A DNA stretch of 64,000 nt from Lacrimispora indolis DSM 755. Lineage in GTDB: Bacteria > Bacillota > Clostridia > Lachnospirales > Lachnospiraceae. The DNA is taken from NCBI RefSeq assembly GCF_000526995.1, contig NZ_AZUI01000001.1, positions 4,630,001-4,694,000 on the forward strand. Direction: 5' to 3'. The notes under the pieces are model-generated. The model had not been told where the DNA came from. It searched no databases and worked only from the letters and a program-made list of their open reading frames with translations. Below, piece by piece: positions 8,031-17,114 of this stretch. The translations under genes and the position numbers were made by a program. Positions within the stretch are counted from its first letter, which is position 1. Every line of letters begins with the position of its first letter.

Positions 8031-9227
8031 TTATTTGGTGTAATTATCAAAGTAACCTTGTACCAATACGATGGGAGTTCCTTTATCACCGCTGCCTGAA
8101 GTAAGATCGCAAAGGGATCCGATCAAGTCGGTTAACCGGCGGGGAGTGGTTCCCTGAGATACCATGCTGCCCACTAAATTGCTCTCTTTACTTTGAATAT
8201 AATTGGAAATGGCAGCCTTTAGTTCTGCTCCGCTTAAATCAGCAAAATCATTATCAGCAAGATATTTTAATTTGACTTCATTGGGCTGGCCTTCCAGTCC
8301 TTCCGTATATGCCGGAGAAACTACGGGATCTGCCAATTCCCAGATTTTCCCCATAGGATCTTTGAAAGCACCGTCACCGTAAACCATAACTTCCACATGT
8401 TTTCCGGTTCTTTCAAGGAAGCCATCCTGAATCTTCTTAACAATTGGTTCGCAGTTCCGGGGGAACAGCTTAACAGTATCTTCGGTAGCTTTATTGCTGC
8501 CAAGCAAGCCATAATTTTCGTTATACCCACTGCCGTCAACCGAAACGGTTAAGACATCATCAAGGCCATATACAGACTCTGCACCGGCGGCCTTTAACAG
8601 ACGTTTCGTTCTGAACCGGGAATGAATATCGCAGCTAAGTACATGTTTTGTATAATTTAAGATGGTACGGCAGTCGTTTGCAAGGATAACTTCCACTTCG
8701 CAGCCTTCCTTCTGGATAAGCTCCTTGTAGTATTCAATGTAATCAACTCCCGTAAAGGTGTGCTTACGGTAGCCAAAAAGTTCACGGTACTTTGCTTCTG
8801 TTAAAATATCAGTCCATGGGTTAATGCCTTTTTCATCTAAAGCATCCAGATCGATTAAGTGATTGCCTACTTCGTCGGAAGGATAGCTTAACATTAATGT
8901 GATTTTTTTTGCACCTCTTGCAATGCCCTTCAGACAAATGGAAAAACGGTTACGGCTTAATATAGGGAACACGATACCGATGGTTTCATTACCAAATTTA
9001 TTTTTAATATCTGCCGCGATCTGGTCAACAGTGGCATAATTACCCTGAGCACGGGCAACAATGGCCTCGGTTGCGGCGATAACATCTCGGTCACGTAATT
9101 CAAAATTCTCACATTTTGCTGCATCAAGTACACTTGAAATAACTATCTCTGCAATGTCGTCTCCCTGACGGATAATTGGAGCGCGTACACCTCTTGAAAC
9201 AGTACCTATTAGTCTCTCCATATACAT
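8031..9227 (-). CDS. CofE-like F420-0:L-glutamate ligase family protein
   Basis: A 398-residue protein whose N-terminal 240 residues follow the CofE/FbiB ligase fold: RGVRAPIIRQGDDIAEIV near the start, RDRDVIAATEAIVARAQGN around residues 46-64, and later ANDCRTILNYT. True CofE adds glutamate to coenzyme F420-0 with GTP. The extra 150-residue C-terminal region (SPAYTEGLEGQPNEVKLKYLAD) is not part of archaeal CofE. No other F420 gene is nearby, and most Clostridia are not known to make F420, so the substrate is probably different. The start ATGTATATGG follows AAAGGAG. It is a single-gene unit. Confidence 0.75.
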   Translation of the reverse strand: MYMERLIGTVSRGVRAPIIRQGDDIAEIVISSVLDAAKCENFELRDRDVIAATEAIVARAQGNYATVDQIAADIKNKFGNETIGIVFPILSRNRFSICLKGIARGAKKITLMLSYPSDEVGNHLIDLDALDEKGINPWTDILTEAKYRELFGYRKHTFTGVDYIEYYKELIQKEGCEVEVILANDCRTILNYTKHVLSCDIHSRFRTKRLLKAAGAESVYGLDDVLTVSVDGSGYNENYGLLGSNKATEDTVKLFPRNCEPIVKKIQDGFLERTGKHVEVMVYGDGAFKDPMGKIWELADPVVSPAYTEGLEGQPNEVKLKYLADNDFADLSGAELKAAISNYIQSKESNLVGSMVSQGTTPRRLTDLIGSLCDLTSGSGDKGTPIVLVQGYFDNYTK

Positions 9228-9282
9228 GATTCTCCTTTAAACCCATGACAAATATTGATGGGATATTTTTTAATTTCACTTT

Positions 9283-9311
9283 ATTATAACATGATAATTG
9301 ATATTGGTAAA
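9283..9311 (-). promoter_or_regulatory. candidate promoter of the CofE-like gene
   Basis: On the minus strand TTTACC (9306-9311) and a perfect TATAAT (9283-9288) are spaced by 17 bp, about 55 bp before the start codon. The -35 box matches consensus at four of six positions. Confidence 0.5.
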
Positions 9312-9574
9312 CTTAATGCTTTTTATATATGACATAAGTTTTACTTATATCAGATGTGATGATTAATCCTGGAATATGAAAGGAGAAATTGTTTCATAAG
9401 CCCATGACTGCCTGTAAGAAAGACCAAGAGCAGAGAGACGGAGTAAAGACCATAAAACTATGAAAAGTGTAAGATAAGAATCAGAATTAAATGACGAGGA
9501 ATTCTCAAAGAGTTCTTCTTAAATATAATTAAGACAATTCATGTAGAAATGTTGGGATTATAATGAATAACTCC
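9312..9574. other. intergenic region, no gene seen
   Basis: An AT-rich stretch between the divergent CofE-like and LacI-type genes. I see no open frame with a ribosome site, no clear hairpin with a T-run and no conserved RNA motif. Confidence 0.6.
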
Positions 9575-9610
9575 TGAAACAAATGAAACAGGAGTGAAAC
9601 AAATGAAACA
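9575..9610 (+). repeat. tandem 16-bp direct repeat, candidate operator
   Basis: TGAAACAAATGAAACA occurs twice, at 9575-9590 and 9595-9610, with a 20-bp period, i.e. on about the same helix face. It ends 3 bp before the -35 box of the LacI-type gene, a place suited to an activator or repressor. Each unit itself holds two TGAAACA half-copies. Confidence 0.55.
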
Positions 9611-9613
9611 ATA

Positions 9614-9642
9614 TTGACAAGTAGTAAGATGATTTTTATAAT
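9614..9642 (+). promoter_or_regulatory. sigma-A promoter of the LacI-type gene and sugar operon
   Basis: Perfect TTGACA (9614-9619) and TATAAT (9637-9642) boxes with a 17-bp spacer, 55 bp before the regulator start codon. Confidence 0.85.
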
Positions 9643-9696
9643 AAAAACTAAAAAAACAGAAAAAAATAAAACAATATTAACAAAGGAGCGATAAAA

Positions 9697-10668
9697 ATGG
9701 GGGTGAACATTCGAGATGTAGCAAGGAAAGCTGGTGTATCACCTGCAACTGTTTCACGATATTTTCACGGGAAAAATATTGTGACAGATGAGGCAGCCAG
9801 AAAAATAGAGTCAGCTGCCCATGAGCTGGATTATACTCCGGTAAGTAAACAAAAGAATCCCGGTGTGATAGCTGTGCTGCTCACAAATTTAAAGCTTGCG
9901 TATTTCAGTGAAGTATTAAAAATACTTTTAGAAGAAGTTCCAGGATACGGTTACCGGATGGTGTTTTTTCCTGTTTCAAAGGACGGAGAAGAATACAAAC
10001 AGTTTTTCAGGGATTTGGACATTACAGGTGTGATTTATCTGGAAGAGGATTTAAATCAGGATATGCTGAACTACATAGAAGCCAAGAATATAAAGACAGT
10101 TATGTTAGGAGGGATAAGTACGGATAAAAGATGTAAGATGGTCCACATTAATGATCTGGCAGCGGCTCATGGGGGGGCAAAATACTTACTGAAATTACGT
10201 CATAAAGATATTTTAATACTGTCTGATCACCCTAAAAGCATTAGTTCCGGATTTCAGAGAATTACGGGCTGTAAAAGAGCTTATGAAGAATTTGGATTAG
10301 AGCTTGGGGATAAGATGATTAAATGCGGAGAGCTGACCTATGAAAGCGGTTTTAACATGACACAGCAGGCATTAAAAGAAGGACTGGAATTCACAGCTGT
10401 ATTCGCTTTCAGTGATGATGCCGCCATGGGGGTGATCAGCGCTCTGGATCAGGCGAATTTAAATGTACCGGGAGATATATCTGTATTAGGTTTTGACGGG
10501 ATCAGCATTTCACAGAAGGTGACCCCAAAACTGACAACCATTAAGCAGCCAATTAAAATGATGGTTGAACATACTTTGGATACATTTCAGAAAAAAGAAA
10601 AAGAGGAAAACATTGAAATAACACTGCCTTATAAGCTGGAGGAAGGCGGCACGTGCAGAGAACTATGA
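9697..10668 (+). CDS. LacI-family transcriptional regulator
   Basis: A 323-residue regulator. The HTH is textbook LacI (IRDVARKAGVSPATVSRYFHG, residues 4-24 region), followed by the hinge helix and a periplasmic-binding-protein-like sensor domain with LTTIKQP near the C-terminus. Good site AAAGGAGCG before the ATG. It is the first gene of the sugar-use set and reads in the same direction as the solute-binding protein gene 55 bp downstream, so it very likely controls that operon in response to the imported sugar or its phosphate. Confidence 0.92.
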   Translation: MGVNIRDVARKAGVSPATVSRYFHGKNIVTDEAARKIESAAHELDYTPVSKQKNPGVIAVLLTNLKLAYFSEVLKILLEEVPGYGYRMVFFPVSKDGEEYKQFFRDLDITGVIYLEEDLNQDMLNYIEAKNIKTVMLGGISTDKRCKMVHINDLAAAHGGAKYLLKLRHKDILILSDHPKSISSGFQRITGCKRAYEEFGLELGDKMIKCGELTYESGFNMTQQALKEGLEFTAVFAFSDDAAMGVISALDQANLNVPGDISVLGFDGISISQKVTPKLTTIKQPIKMMVEHTLDTFQKKEKEENIEITLPYKLEEGGTCREL

Positions 10669-10723
10669 ATGAAAATGAAAAGTGAGGATCACGGGTAAAA
10701 TAAAAATATAATGGAGGTTAAGC

Positions 10724-12004
10724 ATGAAAAAAATATTGTGTATGGTGCTGGGAGTTTTCATGGCGGGTTCATTAGTTGCCTGCCAAAATACAGGGGGAAG
10801 CGGGAAAACGGAAACGGGAGAAAAGGAAAATAAAAAAACTAAAATTACGTTTGCATTGTGGGATGAAGTTCAGAAACCTGTTTTTGATGAAATAATAGAA
10901 AAGTTTGAAGCGGAAAATAAGGACATTGATGTGGAACTGCAGCTGACGCCATGGTCTCAGTACTGGACAAAATTGGATGCGGCTATGGGTTCGGACAATG
11001 CGGCAGATGTGTTTTGGATGAATACGTATCTTCCTAAATATGCAAGCGCAGGAGTGCTGGAGCCCCTTGATGAGTACATAGAAAAAGACGGCGTAAATAT
11101 GGAGCATTATGTAAAAACCGTAGCGGACTCCCTGCAGTATGATGGGAGACAGTATTGCCTTCCAAAAGGAATCGATACGGTCCAGGTATTTTATAATAAG
11201 GCCATTTTTGAAAAATACAATGTGGCTGAGCCAGCAAAGGGCTGGACGTGGGATAAAATGGTGGAAACTGCTGATCAGTTAAAGGATAAGATCAGTGCCG
11301 CCGGTTCCGATGAATATCCGATTTTGATGGAACTGGATCCACAGCCTTCTTACTTTAATTTCATCTCTCAGACAGGCGGATTTGTCATAAGTGAAGATAA
11401 AAAAACGGCCGGATTTGATCAGGCAGGCACAATAAAAGCATATCAGGATATCGTGGATCTGATTGAAGCAGGTTTAATGCCTGGTAATGAAGTTTTATCT
11501 GATACCAAGGGAACGGATTTATTCCTGTCTCAAAAAGGCGCAATGCTGTTCATGGGTTCATGGAAAGTACCTGTACTTGATGAGGCCAGCTTTGGGGAAG
11601 AAATAGGAACCATTGCCATGCCTTTAAAGGAAAATGGCAATCAAAGTGTTATTGGCGGTTTGGGATACGCAATTAATTCTAAAAGCAAAGAAAAAGAAGC
11701 CGCATGGAAACTGGTGAAGTATCTGGCAGGAGAGGAGTCCAACAAGCTTCAGGCAGAGGCAAAAATCGATGTACCTGCGTTGTTAAGCGCCCAGCAGTAT
11801 TATAAGACAAAACATATTGATGCAGCGGTTATCTTTGAAGCAGCAAAGACAGGATACCCCTTCCCCACTTCTCTGACTGTTGCAGACTGGCTTCCGTCTT
11901 TGTCGGAAATTTCAGGTAAAATTTTTGCAAAAGAAATAACCCCGGAAGAAGGTTGTCAGCAGATTCAAAAAGCAATGCAAAGCGTGTTGGACAGCGAGTC
12001 ATAA
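10724..12004 (+). CDS. sugar ABC transporter solute-binding lipoprotein (family 1)
   Basis: A 426-residue extracellular binding protein. It has a lipoprotein signal peptide with the lipobox LVAC ending at Cys20, then a short charged linker and the family 1 fold: ITFALWDEVQKPVFDEIIEKF, GSDNAADVFWMN, FYNKAIFEKY and GAMLFMGSWKVP. It captures a sugar or oligosaccharide outside the membrane and delivers it to the two permeases encoded next. The substrate cannot be read from sequence; the linked glycosidase and deacetylase point to an N-acetylated or glucoside oligosaccharide. Confidence 0.92.
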   Translation: MKKILCMVLGVFMAGSLVACQNTGGSGKTETGEKENKKTKITFALWDEVQKPVFDEIIEKFEAENKDIDVELQLTPWSQYWTKLDAAMGSDNAADVFWMNTYLPKYASAGVLEPLDEYIEKDGVNMEHYVKTVADSLQYDGRQYCLPKGIDTVQVFYNKAIFEKYNVAEPAKGWTWDKMVETADQLKDKISAAGSDEYPILMELDPQPSYFNFISQTGGFVISEDKKTAGFDQAGTIKAYQDIVDLIEAGLMPGNEVLSDTKGTDLFLSQKGAMLFMGSWKVPVLDEASFGEEIGTIAMPLKENGNQSVIGGLGYAINSKSKEKEAAWKLVKYLAGEESNKLQAEAKIDVPALLSAQQYYKTKHIDAAVIFEAAKTGYPFPTSLTVADWLPSLSEISGKIFAKEITPEEGCQQIQKAMQSVLDSES

Positions 12005-12099
12005 AAAAGAGGATTGCATTGAACCGAAAGGGAAGAAGCTCACACCGTATGAGGAGAATCTTATAAGGAAGTTCTGCATTATGAATGAGAGGGTATGGG

Positions 12100-13008
12100 A
12101 TGAAAAAGAAAAAGAGAAGTTCCGGACGGTTAAAACGCCGGGAAATGCTGACCGGGTATCTGATGATTTTCCCTTTGACGGCAGGCGTTACAGTATTTTT
12201 TATCGGTGCTTTTTTTCAGAATGTATACTATAGTTTTACGAACAAGTCCAGCTTTGGAACTCCTAAGTTTGTTGGACTGGCGAATTACTGCCGGCTTTTT
12301 CAGGACCAGGCATTTATAAGGGCATTTGCCAATACCATTTTGTACGTAGTGATTTGTGTTCCTCTTGTGGTGATTTTGGCGTTAGGGATTGCTGTATTGC
12401 TGAATTTCAGGGTGAAGGGCATTGATTTATTCCGGGTATTCATTTTTCTGCCTGCAGTTACACTTCCGGCTGCAATCGGTCTTTTATGGAAATGGCTGAT
12501 GAATTATAAGTTTGGCATTTTTAATGAAATGATCGGCAGGTTTGGCATTGATCCGGTGGCCTGGCTGTCGGATCCTAAGGTGGTCTTATTTTCCATATCA
12601 GCAGTGTTCATTTGGGCCAGTGTTGCTTATCAGGTAATTGTGCTTTTGGCAGGGCTTCAGGGGATTCCTGTGAGTTATCAGGAAGCAGCTCAGATTGACG
12701 GGGCTAATTCAGTGCAGCAGTTTTTTAAAATCACGTTGCCCCTTTTGTCCCCCTCCATCTTTTTTGTATGTGTGACAACGGTTATAAATGTGTTTCAGAT
12801 CTTTGACTTTATTTACCTGATGATTCCTCAGGGAAGCAGCGGAACAGAAGCTTCCCGGTCCCTGGTCACATATTTCTTTGAGCAGTCATTTGTTAAGTTC
12901 CATAAAGGTTATGGAGCGGCAATCAGTTTCATGTTGTTTTTATTGATACTTCTCATTACTGCAGTACAAATGATTCTACAAAAGAAACTGGTATTTTATG
13001 ATGATTAA
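12100..13008 (+). CDS. sugar ABC transporter permease, MalF-type
   Basis: About 302 residues with six predicted membrane spans. It has the EAA loop that docks on the ATPase: YQEAAQIDGANSVQQFFKITLPLL. An ATG at 12085 in the same frame is possible, but the ATG at 12100 has GAGAGGG at a good distance and gives the usual Lys/Arg-rich N-terminus. It pairs with the permease encoded 17 bp downstream. No ATPase gene lies in the operon, as is common for CUT1 systems that share an MsmK/MsiK-type ATPase. Confidence 0.9.
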   Translation: MKKKKRSSGRLKRREMLTGYLMIFPLTAGVTVFFIGAFFQNVYYSFTNKSSFGTPKFVGLANYCRLFQDQAFIRAFANTILYVVICVPLVVILALGIAVLLNFRVKGIDLFRVFIFLPAVTLPAAIGLLWKWLMNYKFGIFNEMIGRFGIDPVAWLSDPKVVLFSISAVFIWASVAYQVIVLLAGLQGIPVSYQEAAQIDGANSVQQFFKITLPLLSPSIFFVCVTTVINVFQIFDFIYLMIPQGSSGTEASRSLVTYFFEQSFVKFHKGYGAAISFMLFLLILLITAVQMILQKKLVFYDD

Positions 13009-13025
13009 AGAGAGGGTGTGATGGA

Positions 13026-13838
13026 ATGAAAAAGAAATGGCCGGTCTATCTGCTTTTGATCATATGCACAATTGTAACGGTTGCTCCGTTTTTATGGATG
13101 ATATTGACTTCCTTTAAAGATTATGAAGAAAGTATCAGGATACCGCCTACAATATTCCCGGAAGTCTTTACCGTTCAGAGCTACCGGCAGGTTTTAGATA
13201 AGTTTCCTTTTGCTTATTTTTATATGAATACATTTCTTGTGTTGTTTTTTACCATAGCAGTAGAACTGTCAATCTGTTCCATGGCTGCCTATGCCTTTGC
13301 CAGATTAGATTTCCCGGGCAGGGATGTGATCTTTATCATCCTGCTGGCTTTGCTGATGGTTCCGGGACAAATTTTTTTAGTGCCTAATTATGATATCATG
13401 GTTAAGCTGAAACTGGCAGATACAGTGACCGCATTATGGCTTCCAAAGGTGTTCAGTGCATTTGGAACCTTTATGCTGCGTGAATTCTTCAAAGGATTGC
13501 CAAAGAGCCTGGACGAGGCGGCCATGCTGGACGGATGTAATTATTTTCAGATCTATTTCAAAATTTTGCTGCCGCTTATGAAGCTTGCTTTGGTGTCTCT
13601 GGCGATTTTAACGGCAATTTCTACATTTAAGGATTTGATGTGGCCGCTGATTGTGAATAATTCCATGAATAAAATGACATTGTCTGCTGGCCTGGCAATG
13701 CTGATCGGTGAACATACAACCTATTATCCACAGGTTATGGCGGGAGGTATTATCGCAATTCTTCCCATGATTTTATTTTTCTTTATTTTTCAGAAGCAAT
13801 TTGTAGAAGGAATTGCAACCACTGGAGCGAAGCAGTAG
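13026..13838 (+). CDS. sugar ABC transporter permease, MalG-type
   Basis: A 270-residue membrane protein with six spans. N-terminal PFLWMILTSFKDYEE is the usual MalG start region, and the EAA loop reads LDEAAMLDGCNYFQIYFKILLPL. It forms the heterodimeric channel with the product of the preceding gene. Terminal ATTGAKQ resembles many MalG ends (GLTAGAVKG type). Confidence 0.9.
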   Translation: MKKKWPVYLLLIICTIVTVAPFLWMILTSFKDYEESIRIPPTIFPEVFTVQSYRQVLDKFPFAYFYMNTFLVLFFTIAVELSICSMAAYAFARLDFPGRDVIFIILLALLMVPGQIFLVPNYDIMVKLKLADTVTALWLPKVFSAFGTFMLREFFKGLPKSLDEAAMLDGCNYFQIYFKILLPLMKLALVSLAILTAISTFKDLMWPLIVNNSMNKMTLSAGLAMLIGEHTTYYPQVMAGGIIAILPMILFFFIFQKQFVEGIATTGAKQ

Positions 13839-13849
13839 GGAGGTTAAGG

Positions 13850-14524
13850 ATGATTGATTTGTTAGCAGTATGCGCTCATCCGGATGATTTGGAAGTATGC
13901 GCATCAGGAATATTTGCAAAAGTAAAAAAAGAAGGGTATAAGACCGGTCTGGTGATCTTTACAAGAGGAGAATCGGGGGGATATGCCCGGCAGGATGTAA
14001 GAGAGAAGGAAGCAGAAGAAGCTGCCAAAATATTGGAACTGGACTATTTTGTAATGCTGGATTTCCCGGATGCAGGTGTTTACTTTGAAAAAAGCGCGGT
14101 AGATGCTTTGATCCCCCATCTTAGAGACTGTTCCCCAAGATATGTTCTGACCCTTCTTGAAGAGGATTACCATCCGGACCATGTAGCTGTATCTAAGATT
14201 ACAAAAGCAGCCTGCTTTACGGCTGGGCTGAAAAAATACTCCCAGGATGATATGGATTGGCATTATGAAGCAATTCTATATTTTGGTGCGGATAACAAGC
14301 GGAACAAAAGAAGGCCGGATATCTATGTGGATATCACAGATGTTATTGATATTAAGAAAAAGTCCTGTGAAGCCCACCGGTCTCAAAAGGTGCTGCCCTA
14401 TGCAATGAATCTTGCGGAAGAATACGGAAGAACTGCAGGTGTGAAATATGCGGAAGGGCTGTTCCTGAGTGAAAGTATTACCGTGGACAGCATCAGCAGT
14501 ATGATTAAAAAACAGGCTTTCTAA
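13850..14524 (+). CDS. PIG-L family deacetylase
   Basis: A 224-residue LmbE-like zinc enzyme. The metal motif AHPDD is at residues 9-13 and the later histidine motif HPDH occurs in EDYHPDHVAVSK. PIG-L proteins remove N-acetyl groups from GlcNAc-containing compounds (bacillithiol and mycothiol precursors, diacetylchitobiose). Its place in the middle of a sugar import and cleavage operon suggests that it deacetylates the imported N-acetyl sugar. It starts 11 bp after the permease gene with GGGAGG. Confidence 0.88.
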   Translation: MIDLLAVCAHPDDLEVCASGIFAKVKKEGYKTGLVIFTRGESGGYARQDVREKEAEEAAKILELDYFVMLDFPDAGVYFEKSAVDALIPHLRDCSPRYVLTLLEEDYHPDHVAVSKITKAACFTAGLKKYSQDDMDWHYEAILYFGADNKRNKRRPDIYVDITDVIDIKKKSCEAHRSQKVLPYAMNLAEEYGRTAGVKYAEGLFLSESITVDSISSMIKKQAF

Positions 14525-14581
14525 TAGGGCAGCAAAGAATAAAGAAATGCCGCCGGCACCAGCGGCGGAATGGAGATTAGT

Positions 14582-15964
14582 ATGAAGCTGACAGTGATCG
14601 GAGGGTGCGGTTCCCGCAGCCTGATGCTGGCAAAGAGCCTGGCCCAGCAAGCAGATGAACTGCACATAACAGAAGTTGTATTTATGGATATTGACGAGAA
14701 GAGAGTCCATATTCTTGGGGCCATGGTCAAGGAAGCTTTTGCCCGGATTGCTCCAAAAGTGAAATTCGGCTGTACAACAGGTCCAAAGGAGGCTGTCCTG
14801 GGAGCGGATTTCATCATTACCACCATTCGGGTTGGAAAGGAAGAAAGCCGCATTATGGATGAGCGGATTGCTTTAAATCATGGTGTCATCGGCCAGGAAA
14901 CAACAGGGGTAGGCGGCTTTGGCATGGCGCTTCGTTCCATTCCTGCTTTGCTGTATTATTGTAAACTGATAAAAAAGTATGCTAGTCAGGATGTCTGTGT
15001 TTTTAATTTTACAAATCCAGCCGGATTGGTTACCCAGGCATTAAGAGACCAGGGATATGATTTTGTATATGGGATCTGTGATGCGCCGTCAGGATTTTTA
15101 AGACAGATCGCAGCTCTGTATGGAACCAATGTGAAGGAGTTAAGCGTCAGATTGATCGGATTAAACCACTTATCTTACTTTACCAGTGTGAAAAAGCAGG
15201 GAAAGGAAATGATAAATGAGATTCTGCAAAACCCTGAGTTATATACCAGAACTGATATGCGTTATTTTGATCCGGATCTGGCCATGCACCTTGGGTGTAT
15301 GCTCAATGAATACTTATACTATTTTTATTACCGGGAAAAAGCATTGGAAAATATCCAAAAAACCAGTGAGACAAGAGGTGAAAGAATTCAGGCCATCAAT
15401 CATAAGATGCTTCAGGAACTGGGCAGGTATGAGGCTGATAAGGACTTTGACAAGATGCTTGAGATCTACAGCCACTATACCTTTTTAAGGGAGTGCAATT
15501 ACATGCAGGGAGAAACTTCTGTGGCCAGAGAGGAACAGAGCATTCCGAAGTTTGATTTATATAGTGAAGATGAGGGCGGATATGCAGGCGTAGCACTGGC
15601 GCTGATGCGGGCAAGGATCACCGGCCAAAGGGGCGAAATGATTTTATGCATGCCCAATGGAGAAACACTTCCATGGCTTAAAAAGGATGACATCATAGAA
15701 GTTTCGTGCGATATCTCCAAAGAAGGGGCAAAGCCAAAACCAGGAGATTATGAGGTGCCGGAAAGCGTCAGGCAGTTAATCTGCGGGGTGAAATATTATG
15801 AGAGAACAGCAGCGCAGGCAATTGTGGAACATGATGCCGGAAAAGCAGCAGATGCTTTGATGCTCCATCCGCTGGTATCCTCCTATTCTCTGGCTAAGTC
15901 GATTGTAAAGGATTATTTTGATGCATATCAGGAGTATACAGGAGGAAGGATATGGCTGGAGTAG
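14582..15964 (+). CDS. glycoside hydrolase family 4 protein (6-phospho-beta-glucosidase type)
   Basis: About 460 residues. GH4 enzymes use NAD+ and a divalent metal in an oxidation-elimination mechanism. Visible marks are the Rossmann start LTVIGGCGSRSL, the GVIGQETTGVGGFGMALRSIP loop, the NFTNPAGLVTQAL strand, the metal-ligand cysteine in GICDAPSGF and the histidine in GLNHLSYF. An in-frame ATG at 14570 exists; ATG 14582 has GGAG six bases before it. The next gene, a sugar kinase, overlaps its end by 13 bp. Substrate (phosphorylated or not) is uncertain because import is by ABC transporter. Confidence 0.88.
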   Translation: MKLTVIGGCGSRSLMLAKSLAQQADELHITEVVFMDIDEKRVHILGAMVKEAFARIAPKVKFGCTTGPKEAVLGADFIITTIRVGKEESRIMDERIALNHGVIGQETTGVGGFGMALRSIPALLYYCKLIKKYASQDVCVFNFTNPAGLVTQALRDQGYDFVYGICDAPSGFLRQIAALYGTNVKELSVRLIGLNHLSYFTSVKKQGKEMINEILQNPELYTRTDMRYFDPDLAMHLGCMLNEYLYYFYYREKALENIQKTSETRGERIQAINHKMLQELGRYEADKDFDKMLEIYSHYTFLRECNYMQGETSVAREEQSIPKFDLYSEDEGGYAGVALALMRARITGQRGEMILCMPNGETLPWLKKDDIIEVSCDISKEGAKPKPGDYEVPESVRQLICGVKYYERTAAQAIVEHDAGKAADALMLHPLVSSYSLAKSIVKDYFDAYQEYTGGRIWLE

Positions 15965-16869
15965 CAGGATTTGGCATTGCCAATGTGGATTTTATTTTTG
16001 GAAACTCTCCCAGAATGCCCCGCCTGGGAGAAGAAATCTACAGCGGAAGCTGTTCAAGACAGCTAGGGGGCGGCCCGGTTGCTACCTTGGTACTCCTGTC
16101 AAAGCTGGGGGTTCCTGTAAAACTGGCTACGTATATAGGAAAAGGACCCTTGAGCCAATACCTTGTGGAAGAGCTTGAGAAGAATAAGCTGACTTATTCC
16201 AACATGCTTTCTTCTCCCGAGTATGATCCCGTGACGCTTAGCTGTGTGGTCTCATGTGAACAGGACCGGGGTATTATTTCTTACCGCCCGGCTGATGATG
16301 CGTTTTTTGTGGAAAATCAGAAAGTATATGAGTTTTATAAAGGAAGTAAGATTGCTTACTTGTCATTGGAACAAAAGGAATTGTGCAGACCTCTAAAGGA
16401 AGCGGGAGCTGTCATTGTGCTGGATTCGGCATGGAACGATACCATGAGTCTTGACTGGTACTGCGATGTTTTCCCTTATGTGGATTATTTTATACCAAAT
16501 GAAATGGAGGCAGAAAAAATCACCGGGACAAAAACAGCAGAAGAAGCTCTGAATATTCTGGGACAGTATCTGCATATTCCGATTGTAAAAAAGGGCAATG
16601 AAGGATGTATTTATAAGAAGGACGGAAACACGTATACGATTCCGCCGTTTCCTGTAAAACATATTGATTCCACAGGGGCAGGGGATGCTTTTGCCGCCGG
16701 ATTTATGTATGGACTGTATTATGGATTTGATATTGATGACTGTATCCGGTTTGGTAATGTTACAGGCGGAAATGCAGTGACGGAAATCGGGTGTCTTGCA
16801 GCAGAAATTGATGAGAAAAAATTATTGGAGAAATACCGTGAAATATATTTAGAATTTTCGAAAAAATAG
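15952..16869 (+). CDS. PfkB-family carbohydrate kinase
   Basis: A 305-residue ribokinase-like enzyme. It has the N-terminal substrate motif (LGGGPVATLVLLSKLG), and the C-terminal signature DSTGAGDAFAAGF with the catalytic aspartate. The protein would phosphorylate the monosaccharide released by the GH4 enzyme; the two genes overlap by 13 bp, so translation is coupled. It is the last gene of the LacI-headed operon. Substrate is not identifiable by eye. Confidence 0.9.
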   Translation: MAGVAGFGIANVDFIFGNSPRMPRLGEEIYSGSCSRQLGGGPVATLVLLSKLGVPVKLATYIGKGPLSQYLVEELEKNKLTYSNMLSSPEYDPVTLSCVVSCEQDRGIISYRPADDAFFVENQKVYEFYKGSKIAYLSLEQKELCRPLKEAGAVIVLDSAWNDTMSLDWYCDVFPYVDYFIPNEMEAEKITGTKTAEEALNILGQYLHIPIVKKGNEGCIYKKDGNTYTIPPFPVKHIDSTGAGDAFAAGFMYGLYYGFDIDDCIRFGNVTGGNAVTEIGCLAAEIDEKKLLEKYREIYLEFSKK

Positions 16870-17114
16870 TCGGCTTTTTTAAATCGGAAATACACTCATG
16901 TATAACGATTTTCAGTGTCAGCTGCACTGTCTGACGGTTTTGAGAACGGTGGGAATGGATTGATCCATATCCTTTGACCTTCCAAAATCCTTCAGATGGT
17001 GCAGTTTTTTTATGGTGTCTGCTTCTTACCGTTTCAAACCAGCCACTTACCCATAAACCCTGTAAATACCGGTTCAAATGTGATATGATGAACTGGCAGT
17101 AAGGAGGAAGCAGT

